A program made the translations under genes and the position numbers. A model generated the notes under the pieces. It saw only the letters and a program-made list of their open reading frames with translations. It made no database searches and had not been told where the DNA came from. Positions 13,235 to 24,798 of a stretch of 64,000 bases of DNA are shown here, piece by piece. Positions within the stretch are counted from its first letter, which is position 1. Every line of letters starts with the position of its first letter. Source of the stretch: Rotaria sordida. Lineage: Eukaryota; Rotifera; Eurotatoria; Philodinida; Philodinidae. The stretch covers positions 186,001 through 250,000 of the forward strand of contig CAJNOL010000005.1 of NCBI GenBank assembly GCA_905250125.1. The letters run 5' to 3'.

Positions 13235-14859
13235 GTTCGCACTACTGTCAGTATGCCGACGGTAGCGCTCACGACTTTCAGTTTCAGCTATGAATTATTG
13301 TAGAGAGTGTTGTCTACCCAAATCTGAATTATTTATTAGAAAGAATTCAAATTAACCGAGAAGAAACAGTTTCAGAGTTTTTTTTATTAATAAAAGTTTA
13401 TCTCATAATCAGAGACGATTTCGGCTCTGTGGTTAATACAGGCGACTCAAATGCGTCAACATTACCTGCGTGCATTGAAATCGACTGAATTCTGTCAGTT
13501 TTAACAGATTTTAAAAATATTCATCCGTTTTGATACAATACCATCATTTCAAAAAGAACCACCGGTATAGCTCATGTTATGAAAAGCGTGACGATTTTGG
13601 TGACTTTCAAAAACGTCAGCGTAAAATCGTGATTACTTGCATTTCGTGAAAGATCAGTGATTAAATCAGATTTTATCATCATTATGACACAAAACACGAT
13701 TTGTCGATAATCAACGATAAGTCGAATTTAACCACTGATTTTAGTAAATGATTGCAAATCGACAATTAATTAGAGAAATATTCCCAGTATGTAAAATTGG
13801 GAGTTAGATATAATTTGTACACATTTTTCTAAATATGATCATAAGGATTTGAAACCAAAAGAAATAAATTGTTTCACCATGGATATCACTACTATAATAT
13901 TAATGAGATTGATCAATTTTGAAAACGATCAAACTGATCTTCGCATTCATGTTTATTTACCACAAAAAATGTTTTTGATAATATGGATTATTTCAGATCA
14001 AACAATTTTTCAAGTTTTAGATGAGTCCTTGACTCCTAGATTAATGTAAAGTTGAAAAACTTGTTTTTTATTCTTTAAAATGACTTCTTCTATCGTTATA
14101 CTTATACTTCTGCTTTTTAATTATGATTTTTACTCCTTCCTCTGTTTTAGATATTTAATTTATTAACAAAAAATGAATATGCATGGAATGATTTTAGAGA
14201 AAAATTCAATTCAAAACATCAATTTGAACATTTGAACATTTTTCTTTTATTTTTCAATTCTATTCTCATTTAACTATGTAGAATTGTATGCCACATCCAT
14301 TTTTCAAAATGTTTATTGTATGTTCTATTCATATAGAATAAATCAAGCAGTCAATTTTAGAATAAAAGTATCCACTATCATAAATTAATATGATGTCATC
14401 AAATAATTTACAGATGACGTTTCTACTCTTTGATATTATTTGTGTTAAAATCTGTCTAATTCATAGAGATTTTGCCAATTTCAGTTTTGATACATATCAC
14501 TTAGCGATGGACTACGAGCGTTCAACTATGTTGAGTTCTGTACTGTTCGATGGTCATTCAATCATTTCAGGTATCTATGGCTTCAAAATTTGCCATTGAT
14601 AGATTATTTGTGTTCTAACGTATTTTTCTTGCTGAAATTATTTAAAAAACTAAACTTTTTTTTTTTATTTAGATTTATCTCAACAACAAGCTTCAGATAA
14701 GTATATTTATTTATTTAAATGAGTAGGTTTTTTTTCTTTTGTTTATGAGAAGAGAGATAAGAGAAACGTGTTGCGTCCGCCTCCTCCACTGAGGAGAATA
14801 TTATGTGATTACGATGGCAAACGAAGTCCTACACGACAGTGTAAGGTAATTTGTGCTGG

Positions 14860-15020
14860 GCGTAGATATGTCGTATTGCGTCGTATACGATACGACGATA
14901 TACTGTCGTAATTCTAGGGTCAAATAATACGACGAAATACAATCGTAATTTCCATTGTGTATGATCGTACACGATTGCATATGACGTCGTTTGCGACAGT
15001 TTACGACTGTCGTAATGTTC
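14860..15020. repeat. CpG- and dyad-rich patch
   Basis: In very AT-rich surroundings this patch carries many CG dinucleotides and iterated TCGTA/TACGA words, including the hairpin CGTCGTAT-ACG-ATACGACG and repeated TACGAC/GTCGTA dyads. Paired outer words (TACACGACAGT near 14833 and ACTGTCGTAA near 15007) suggest an old inverted-repeat element. No protein coding is visible. Confidence 0.5.
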
Positions 15021-17832
15021 GTCCTGAGAGGCTACACATAAACTTTATCCCATTATAGATCTAAGCAATGACTAAAAACAACAAGTCTAACATTTTATAC
15101 TGTGCACCATCATGGAAAAATATTGATTAATGAATCTAAATAAAACGTAAAATGATCTTATTTTCTGTCTATCGTAAATTGAAAATAATATAGATGAAAT
15201 AGAACAATGATTACTAAACAACATAAATTGTTTCATTTAAACTTACTTTAATATTTTATTGTGATACAACAAACACATATAAATAAGAATATGAAAAAGT
15301 GATAGCATCCAAGATCGAATGATCGGTCTATTGTTAAACGTATATGTCACCATACGTTCAAATACGAAAAACCTAAACAATGAATCTAAACTACCGTCGC
15401 GTACGATTACAGTACGCGATCATAGGTGGTCATAAGTTAGTCGTGAGTTGAGTTGCATCTATCGAATACATAAATCTTACGTTTAGAATTTGACAACAAA
15501 TTCGATGGTATTTATTTTAAAAAAAACAAATTTTACTTCTTTATTTAGATTTATTTGAACAACTGATTGAACAGTAAATTTTGATTTTAAATAAATACTT
15601 TTCTTGTATTTAGATCTGTTTCAACAACTATACTTAAGGGTGTTATGTTAAATAATAGAACAAACAACTATGATAGTTGGTATAACATCATATTAGAGAC
15701 GATCATGAATAACGCGATATTGCGTAATTTACAGCGTCGTATACAGCAGTTTAAGTTAATCGTAATCTATTTCGTAGTTGATATTGTTCGAAAGAAACAA
15801 TTGGATCCTTAGTTCATCTGACATTTTCCATTAGTAAGATCTGACTTTCGATAGAAATTCTGTACCAAAGATTCTGACAGAATTTTATCAGAATTTATCG
15901 GATTATTTGGGATTTCCTATTAGACTTGAATCTAGAATTGTTTGTCCTAGATATGTGAACTTCATCATTCAATTCAAACTTTCAACAATAAATCAAAATA
16001 AAGAATTTAGAAAAAAATTCAAGTATATATATCGTTTTTTTTCCGAATTGTTAAGTAATGAAGCTACATAAAGATTATAAAATAGATAAAAATAGTTATT
16101 TGATTTTATCACTATAGCTAACTGTTAAATAATAAAAATAGTTAAAAAGAATAGATAACATATAAACTTTTTATTCAATTGACATTTAGTATAAAGTAAA
16201 TAAAGAATATAAAATGTATGATAATATTTTATTTTGAATTTTCTAATAAATTTTCGTTTAGAATAAAAAAATCTAAATAACAAAAAGACAAGCAAATAAA
16301 TAAACATGAATCAATTCTTTTCTATTTAAAAAAAAATTCGCTTCACTCGACTGATCGAGAATGTTTTTCATATTGTCTGATTATTCTAGTTACGGTTCTA
16401 TCTTCTTAAACAAAAATTAACTTTTTTCCGTTTTATCAGATTTGGATATATTTCAAATGTTGATTAAAAATCACAAAGAGTAATACTGAATAATATAATG
16501 TTTTTGGATTTCTTCACATTCGACACTCCTACTGCCGAATAATTAAGGAATCAGACTGATTAATTTCGACGTGGATTATGAAGAATACGATTTTTCTATG
16601 TTGTCATCACGTTTTCAATGAATCCATCATTTATATATTATTTATCATAACATATCATTGATTCTTTTTCCAAATAAAACATAATTCATATTTGACCAAC
16701 GAACATGTCATGACCGTTTTATGCAATTAGAAAAAAAATCTGTTGAATAGAATCACGTTTTCTATGTCATTCGATTCATGACTGGCACTAGTCTATATCA
16801 CTTTTTCAGTGATATATATTTATAGCAAAAATCTAGATCATAATGAAATGAAATTAATTATTTTTTTTTGTTGTAATTCCATCAACATTTGAAGATGCAT
16901 GCCATATGAAGAAAACTATCTTTCTATTTTAATGCATTTTCTCTTTAGATACAATAAGCAGAAATCGCACAAATAAAACAATCAAATAATTATTCTTATA
17001 TAGCTAGATTCGACCCATATTTATGCTTCAACTTTCTATTAATACACATCAAACATTTTTTTTCTAAACGTGTCCGTAGAATAAAAAAAATATTTACAAT
17101 TAAAATGATTATTTGAGAATGCGTCAACATAACCAATATACTCTCTGATAATCATCTGGAGTAGAATTTTTTTTAATCTCAGAGTAGAGTCTATATTGGA
17201 TCAAGAGAGTAAAACATAATGATTTTTATATTTTTGTTTCAGAAAACTCATCAAATATGTAGTTCTTAAACGAAAGAAAAGGAAGTCTTCTAACCTTGAA
17301 ACTGGCCTAATCAATAGTTAATAGAAAAAAAGAAGACTTTCAATTTATAAAGAAAACATATCTCAATTATAAATCTTTTACATAAACTAGCAGACTTAAA
17401 ATAACTAATATTTTGAAGTAAGGAACAAGATAAAAATAGACGTTTTCTTATCACATAAATAAAAAGCAAATGCTATAAAAATTACAATGATTAATTAGAA
17501 AAAACTTCAGAAGAAATAATTTTTCTTTCATATACATTACAGAAAAAAAATTTTTTTTTTAAAAAGGAACCTGTTTTTCTTCGTTCAATCTTCTTCTTTC
17601 TCTATTTTTTTTTATCCTATCGTCATTCTCCTATACATTGCATTATTATTATTTCCATCCCGAGATCACCTACGAGCGTCACATTCAGAATAAGAAGACT
17701 CTTTTTTTTACACAAGAATAGCCGTAAGTAATAAATTTTTTTCTAGATAAAAAAAATATAATGCTTTAAAGTTTTATTATGGAATAATCTTTTAAGGTTT
17801 TTTTTCTCTTCTTTTTGTTTTCACTGAAAGAT

Positions 17833-18495
17833 ATGGGTAATCAACAACAACATCAACTAGAAGAAGATTTATCATTAAATGATTATCGATATTTAATGAA
17901 ACAAACACATTTAACTCCACATGTTATTCAAGGTTGGTATCGAGAATTTTTAACTGTATGTCCACATGGTCAATTAAATAAACATCAATTTATTAAATTT
18001 TACAAAGATTTAGAAAATTCTTCAACAAAAAATGTTGAAGCTATTACTGAAAATGTTTTTCAAGCATTTGATCATAATGGTTTGTTTATTTTCCATTATT
18101 GAAATTTTTCCAATTAGGTTTTATTTTTATTTTTTGATTTCATTAAAGGAAATCAACGAATTGATTTTAAAGAATTTCTTATTGCTTATGCTTTAACATC
18201 TATTGGTGAACCACATGATAAATTACAATATGCATTTTCTTTATTTGATACAGATCATTCTCAAACAATTGAACCAACTGAAATGATTGAATTATTAAAA
18301 AAACTTTTTACTATAACACAAAATAAAATAAGTGATAATTCACCAGAATGTGTTGCTTATGATATATTTCGTACATTAGATCTTGATCATAATCAGTCAT
18401 TATCAAAAGATGAATTTATCAATGGTTGTCTTCAAAATACAGCTATTCGATGTTTACTTTCACCATTTGAATCTAATTATCCACCAAACGATTAA
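17833..18495 (+). CDS. Neuronal calcium sensor-type EF-hand protein, 197 aa
   Basis: Two exons (17833-18079 and 18149-18495; 594 nt with stop). The start MGNQQQ gives an N-terminal Gly for myristoylation, as in recoverin, NCS-1 and hippocalcin. HVIQGWYREFLTVCPHGQL is the family's WYxxFxxxCPxGxL signature with a degenerate first EF-hand. EF2 (DHNGNQRIDFKEF), EF3 (DTDHSQTIEPTEM) and EF4 (DLDHNQSLSKDEF) keep acidic loop positions and a terminal Glu (Met ends the EF3 stretch shown, after its Glu). Length matches the roughly 190-aa family. Expected role: Ca-dependent myristoyl-switch sensor in neurons or photoreceptors. Which paralogue it is cannot be settled; the N-terminus is slightly longer than NCS-1. 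A polyadenylation signal AATAAA lies at 18615. Confidence 0.93.
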
Positions 18496-18859
18496 ATATT
18501 ATAAAAGAAAAAAGAAAACATTGATTTATTGTGTTGTATTTTATTTATGTATTGTACTGAAATAGCTTGGTTAGATAAAATATTAATAATTTGATTTTTT
18601 GAATTTTATTTACAAATAAAAAGAATATTTTAAACTCAAAATGAGACAATCATTTTATTAAACTTATGAAAGAACAACGTTTGAAGAATAATTCATATTC
18701 CAACACTTTCAGATATCTAAATTGTATTTAAATGATATCATTATTAATCACTAGACTATTTAAATATTGACTTATTTTAAAAATTTGTATGTTTCCTAAA
18801 ATGAAATGACTAATTTTTTTTTTGTTATTGTTTGAAAGATGTCGCTCTGTATCATTTGA

Positions 18860-19120
18860 ATATTTTCGAGAAGTCGAAAAATTTTTCATTATTTCGTTCG
18901 ATAAAATTCCTTTTTCGAGAAAATAGAAATTTCTTTTCTATTATTTACTCTGAGTCAAACAAAAAAAATATCCATAAATCTACCATGTTGTAGAACATTC
19001 TTGATCGTATCTTCTTTTCTTTCTTCCTTTCTTTTTTTTCTTTTTCGTTCTCTCCTTCCCCACTATTCTACTAGAAAGTTCTCGATTATACCAGAAAGAA
19101 AAAACATTACCCTATATAAA
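18860..19120 (+). promoter_or_regulatory. Hsp70 promoter: heat-shock elements and TATA box
   Basis: Inverted nGAAn units characteristic of HSF sites occur upstream of Hsp70: GAAAGTTCTCGA at 19074-19085 (GAAnnTTCnnGA), GAAATTTCTTTTC at 18926-18938, and TTCGAGAA at 18865-18872. A TATATAAA box lies at 19113-19120, about 95 nt before the start codon. The arrangement suggests a heat-inducible gene. Confidence 0.75.
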
Positions 19121-19213
19121 GACTAAACATTGGCCATAATTTACATTGTCTACTAGTCGAACTTTTTTATATTCTTTAACAAATTCAACTACACTCATTG
19201 CACTTTAACACAA

Positions 19214-21381
19214 ATGGCTCGCGCTATTGGTATTGATTTAGGTACTACGTATTCGGTATGTAATAAATAATAATTTTTTTTTTTGTTATTGTATACTCAT
19301 ACATGTTATCTATTCTAGTGTGTTGGTATTTTTCAACATGGTAAAGTTGAAATCATTGCTAATGATCAAGGTAATCGAACAACACCATCTTATGTAGCAT
19401 TCACTGATAGTGAACGTTTAATTGGTGATGCTGCTAAAAATCAAGTGGCCATGAATCCAAATAATACAATATTTGATGCTAAACGACTTATTGGTCGTAA
19501 ATATGATGATGCAACTGTTCAAGCTGATATGAAACATTGGCCATTTAAAGTTATAAATGAAAGTACCAAACCGAAAATTCAAGTTGAATATAAAAATGAA
19601 ATTAAATCTTTCACACCGGAAGAAATCTCATCAATGGTTTTAACAAAAATGAGAGAAATAGCTGAAGCATACCTTGGTAAAAAAATTAGTGATGCTGTTA
19701 TTACAGTACCAGCTTATTTCAACGATTCACAACGACAAGCAACAAAAGATGCTGGTGTTATTGCTGGTCTTAATGTTTTACGTATTATAAATGAACCAAC
19801 AGCTGCTGCTATTGCATATGGTTTAGATAAAAAAGTTTCAGCTGAACGTAATATTCTCATCTTTGATTTGGGTGGTGGTACATTTGATGTATCAGTACTT
19901 AAAATTGAAGAAGGTATATTTGAAGTTAAATCAACAGCTGGTGATACACATTTGGGTGGTGAAGATTTTGATAATCGAATGGTAGCACATTTTGTTCAAG
20001 AATTTAAACGAAAAACTAATAAAGATTTATCACAAAATAAACGTGGTTTACGTCGTTTACGTACAGCTTGTGAACGTGCTAAAGTAAATTGAATTAGATT
20101 TATATATTAGAATGAAATTAATTCTTTTTTCTATCTTATAGCGTACATTATCATCATCATCACAAGCTTCAATTGAAATTGATTCACTTCATGAAGGTGT
20201 TGATTTTTATTCAACAATAACACGTGCTCGTTTTGAAGAACTTTGTGCTGATCTATTTCGTTCAACACTTGAACCAGTTGAAAAAGCTTTACGTGATGCA
20301 AAAATGGATAAAGCAAGTATACATGAAATTGTACTTGTTGGTGGTTCAACACGTATTCCAAAAGTACAAAAATTACTTCAAGATTTTTTTAATGGAAAAG
20401 AATTAAATAAATCAATTAATCCTGATGAAGCTGTTGCATATGGTGCAGCTGTACAAGCAGCTATTTTAACAGGTGATAAATCAGAAGAAGTTAAAGATGT
20501 ACTTTTACTTGATGTTGCACCACTTTCATTGGTAAGAATGAAAAGAAAAAAAAAATATTATTTTGTTAATAATTTTTCTTTTTTTTTTAATAGGGTATTG
20601 AAACTGCTGGTGGTGTTATGACAGCTTTAATTAAACGTAATACAACCATTCCAACAAAACAAACTCAAACATTTACAACATATTCTGATAATCAACCAGG
20701 TGTTGATATTAAAGTATTTGAAGGTGAACGTTCCATGACACGAGATAATCATTTACTTGGTAATTTTGAACTTTCTGGTATTCCACCAGCACCACGTGGT
20801 GTACCACAAATTGAAGTTACATTTGATATTGATGCTAATGGTATTTTAAATGTATCAGCTGTTGATAAATCAACTGGTCGTGAAAATAAAATTACAATTA
20901 CAAATGATAAAGGTCGTTTATCAAAAGATGAAATTGAAAGAATGGTTTCTGATGCTGAAAAATATAAGAAAGAAGATGAAACACAACGTGAACGTATATC
21001 AGCTAAAAATTCACTTGAATCATATTGTTTTAATATGAAAACAAGTATTAATGATGATAAAATTTCATCGAAAATTTCTTCAGATGATAAAGCTAAAATA
21101 ACTGAAACAATTGAATCAGCACTTAAATGGATGGAAACAAATCAATTAGCTGAAAAAGAAGAATTTGAACATAAACTTAAAGAAGTTGAAAAAACTTGTT
21201 CACCAATTATGACTAAACTTTATGGTAAGTGATGATTTTATATATTGAAATATAGAAAATATTTATCGTTTTATATTATATAGGTGGTGAAGGTGGACCT
21301 CAGGCTAGTGGTATGCCAAGTGGTGGTCGTGGTGCACCTAAATCAGGTGGTGCAGGTCCAACCATCGAAGAAGTTGATTAA
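19214..21381 (+). CDS. HSP70: Cytosolic Hsp70 chaperone, 641 aa
   Basis: ATP-dependent chaperone. Exons 19214-19255, 19319-20083, 20142-20531, 20594-21224 and 21284-21381 give 1926 nt with stop. All three family signatures are present: IDLGTTYS near the start, [14 protein letters not shown], and [17 protein letters not shown]. Substrate-domain marks include [20 protein letters not shown] and [20 protein letters not shown]. The Gly-rich tail ends in EEVD, which binds TPR co-chaperones (HOP, CHIP) and marks a cytosolic or nuclear isoform. It has four introns of about 60 nt, which is more typical of constitutive Hsc70 genes, yet the promoter carries heat-shock elements. AATAAA is at 21592. The start MARAIG has an adenine-rich context and is the only in-frame option. 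Confidence 0.98.
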
Positions 21382-22123
21382 ATAATGAACATACAGATAA
21401 AATACACACATTTTAAGTTTGATCAACAAAAAAAAGGAACATACACTCCGTCTTATTAGTTAATTTATTTCTAGTCATCTGTCCTTTTTTTTTTTTCGTT
21501 TGTTAAACTCGATCTTCAAGAGTACATTCTTCTTTTTTTCTTTTTCTATAAATGTGTGTGGAAAAAAATGTATGAAAAAAAGCCAATGATTAATAAAACA
21601 CGCAACATGAGAATGCAACAGTTCTCAATAGATTAATCTTCTTTTTTCTTATTTGATAAATTATGATTAATTAGATGAAAATTTTCTTTGAATATCATAA
21701 CGTTTCAGTTATGAATGACTCGAATCAAATGTATTTTGTAGTCTCATTAATATTGAAGAATAGTTAATGACAAATGAAGAATGATTTGATGGAAGAGATG
21801 TTTCTTTGATTTGAACTATCTATGTGAAATAAGAAAGTGGTATTGAATAATAATCTTTCATAAATTGATGAACCCTATACATTGCAGCTAAAATCGATGA
21901 AAGGTGAACATGTTGAATATCTAAAGTATTGTGGTTTCTTAAAGCTGATACATCGATCGGAGGCGGCCACGGCTCTGAAAATCTTAAACTTCGGCAGTGG
22001 CACCTACGAAAGTGTCAGACCTGTAAGTGATGGCTGGAAATGTTTAACTATTGTTTTTTGTCTTCAGTGGTAGTCGCCACTGAAGCTTTTCAACAATAAA
22101 GTCCTGCAAGATAAGACCTTTTC

Positions 22124-23516
22124 GTACCCTATACTCTACTCTACAGTGATATTCATCCCCTTGCCCTGCCCCACTCTAAGATTTCCAGGTTTTGGCTTAT
22201 GTCAGCATGAAGTTTTCTTTAATATGTTTCAGCATATTTTATTAATTTCTAACGATAATCGCATATTTCAAAAGTTTCGTACGAGTAAAATATCATCAAG
22301 AATGTCGTTGCTCAATTCTGTCTTCTCTATTTCAAAAGTATGTCGCTTACACTGTAAAGACGTTCACTTGTTACTAAATTCGCAAGAACTCCCAATAGTT
22401 GTTGTTCAATAAACTAAGCTGTGGATAGTTCAATGACCATTTGTTCCATCAGTTCAATACTGACATCCCCCTTTTCCGACCCCAAAAATTTATTTTTGTC
22501 GATTTTGTTTTTTCTTTTTGTATCTAAAAAAACATTTAAGCATCCTCTATCGAACGGCATATGAATGACAAGTTTTCATTGCTATTTAGATCCTTAAAAA
22601 GTGACTTTAGAGATCCCCAATACAAAAAAATCACGTTCTACAGCTCTTTCGTGTTGTAAATAATTTATACTAATATAGTTGTTTCATCATCAAAATATGT
22701 TGTGTGAGTCAACGACGCATCCTTCTAGTCGCTTTGCAAATGTATTAATTGATAGCTATGCATAAAAAAAAAATGAAAAATACGAAATATCGAAAAAAGG
22801 TGTTTTACATTGTTTCGGGTTTTTCTCAAAATAAACATTTTTTTTTTTACAGAAAAATTGAACTTTTCCCCCTTTTTCTGTCAGACGCTTCGACCGCTTG
22901 AGCTGAAATATTTTGTGTGATAACTAGGATCAAATCGAAGTGTATATATTTTCGTTTTTCTTAAAATATTGTTCCAGTGGTTTTCGGCAGATCTTACAAA
23001 GTTTGTCCTAGGGAAAAGAAACAGGTTTTTTTTGACAGAGCATCCAGTATTTTAGTTCTCCTAAGCGAAAGAAACAATACTTTTTTTAAAGAAAAAAAAA
23101 ACATACACCCCAACTTGGTCCTAGTTGTCACAAAACGAAATTCAACCATAAAAAAAAATGAAACCTGGCTGTTTGCGAAGGAGGAGAACTTCAGTTCATT
23201 TTGGGCATTTATGTTCCCTATATCTTATAGAAGGAAACATCTGGAAGTTTTGACTCTATGATAACTTTTACTCTACTAGCCGAGATCTATCTATCCTAGA
23301 AGTTTGATCATTTTTGGTTGAGCCGTTCTTAAGAAATCCGGAAAAGGAATCAATACGTTTAACATAACAACCGACTTCTTGTTTGTCAGAAAGACATCAG
23401 TAGTGTCTTCGAATTTGCTTTCTGCAAAATTTTTAGCAATATGAACAGCACTGTAATGCTACTCTAAACATTTTTTGTATTATCCTTACCGTATCCTGTA
23501 GAGTAGAGTAGGACTA
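22124..23516. repeat. Candidate element bounded by short inverted repeats
   Basis: TACTCTACTCTACAG near 22133-22147 recurs in inverse as CTGTAGAGTAGAGTA near 23494-23508, about 1.35 kb away. The enclosed sequence is non-coding. The boundary match is short and no target duplication was found, so this may be coincidental or an eroded element. Confidence 0.35.
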
Positions 23517-23688
23517 CCATGCGAGATTCTGTTGGACGAGTTTTTGTAGAGAACTTAGTGGTGAAAAAACCAGACGGTAACATCTCCGAAAAGTGATTTG
23601 GAATATCGCATAATTTTTAAAATCAAATATCTATTTTTGTGTCGCGGTGGTGGCTGGAAATTATCTCTAAGAATCGGTGATGGCTCAG

Positions 23689-24798
23689 TAGGGACCTGCG
23701 AAGTCATGTTTTTTTATTCCGAAACCCGACTCCGACTCTGAAAAATTTCTTCTTTACGATTTCGACTCCAACTCCGACTCCGAGAATTTCTATTTTTTTG
23801 ACTCCGATTCCAACTCCGATAAACTCCGAAATTTTTTTCTCGAAAGCAGATGACCTCTAATGTATTTTATTGTTTAATTTTAGACATGTATAAATCGATA
23901 AACAAGCAAAAGAATAAAAGAAAATCAAAGAATCATTAAAAGATTAATTTTCAATTTCTTTTTCATTTGTTGTGTAGTGAAAATAAAAAAACAATAACTA
24001 GGAAGTATTCGACATGTACTATACCCAAGCAATAGAGTTCTGCATGGAGTCAATATAGGAGTCGTCGTCAGAGTTAACTAAATTTTACACTAAAAATTTC
24101 ACTTGAGCACATGGAATTTTTTGAATTGTAGGTTTTGCTCTCTGATATTCACTGTATAAACTGATGCGTTTTCGAGATTCCAAAGACATGTTATCAAAAC
24201 CTATGGACATGAAAGAAAGTTGAAATCGAACAAAATCGGAGTTGAACGTAACTCTGACTTTCTTTCATGTCCATTGGTTTTGATAACACGTCGTTGGAAT
24301 CTTCAAAACACATCAGTTTATACAGTAAATATCAGAGAACAAAATCTACAATTCAAAAAATTTCCTGTGCTAAAGCGAAATTTTTGGCATAAAATTTAGT
24401 CGACTCCGATGACTGCTCCGAAATCGACTTCGTACAGGACTCTACTAAGCAGTCGATAATTGATGACGACGAGAATTATTGTACTTTGGATGGTACTGAA
24501 ATATTTTTTGATTAATAGCATCATGTTTTTATGAGGTTGATCTTTCGAATGTTATAGCCAAACGGTGACCCTTTTTTTGGTCATGGAATTGATTCTTAGC
24601 ATATGTAATGAGTGCTGCCTTTCGGTTTTTTTGTTTGTTAATATGAAAAATAAAGTTATTGTAATATCAAATAGTAAAAGTTCATTAGAGGTTGTTATAA
24701 TTTCGACTCTGGTTTGACTCCGAAAAATTTTTTCAGTAAACCCGACTCCGACTCCGACGGAGCTGGAATCGGGTTTTGGAATTCCCCGCAGGTCTCTA
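23689..24798. mobile_element. hAT-like non-autonomous element B (host of element C)
   Basis: An 1110-bp element with ends TAGGGACCTGCG (left) and TAGAGACCTGCG (right, complement), flanked by a perfect 8-bp duplication TGGCTCAG (23681-23688 and 24799-24806). Sub-terminal regions iterate GACTCC/CCGACT words. A second element, C, is inserted inside. Intact duplication suggests a fairly recent insertion. There is no transposase frame. Confidence 0.88.
24033..24444. mobile_element. hAT-like element C nested in B, with giant hairpin arms
   Basis: A 412-bp element with ends TAGAGTTCTGCATG and (complement) TAGAGTCCTGTACG, flanked by ccaagcaa (24025-24032) and ctaagcag (24445-24452), which match at 6 of 8 positions. 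Almost the whole element is an inverted repeat: arms of about 165 bp at 24055-24220 and 24256-24421, with a loop of about 35 nt. It lies inside element B and so is the younger insertion. Confidence 0.8.

Larger units (their letters stand above)
11314..17832. other. Gene-poor stretch
   Basis: About 6.5 kb of AT-rich sequence. It contains a hAT-type element (12645-13234) and a CpG/dyad-rich patch (14860-15020, with weaker echoes near 15380-15440 and 15690-15780). Short open frames here lack exon-like composition, splice partners and recognisable motifs. The final part is presumably the promoter of the calcium-sensor gene. Confidence 0.6.

Noticed and set aside
13849-14599. Two short open frames (66 and 69 aa) in the gene-poor stretch
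   Set aside because: No recognisable domains or supporting splice signals, and base composition like the surrounding non-coding DNA.
20131-20361. Minus-strand open frame inside Hsp70
   Set aside because: Antisense shadow of the Hsp70 third exon.
22977-23261. 94-aa open frame on the plus strand
   Set aside because: Rich in Lys/Phe/Asn from homopolymers, with no motif or neighbouring exons. Probably chance.
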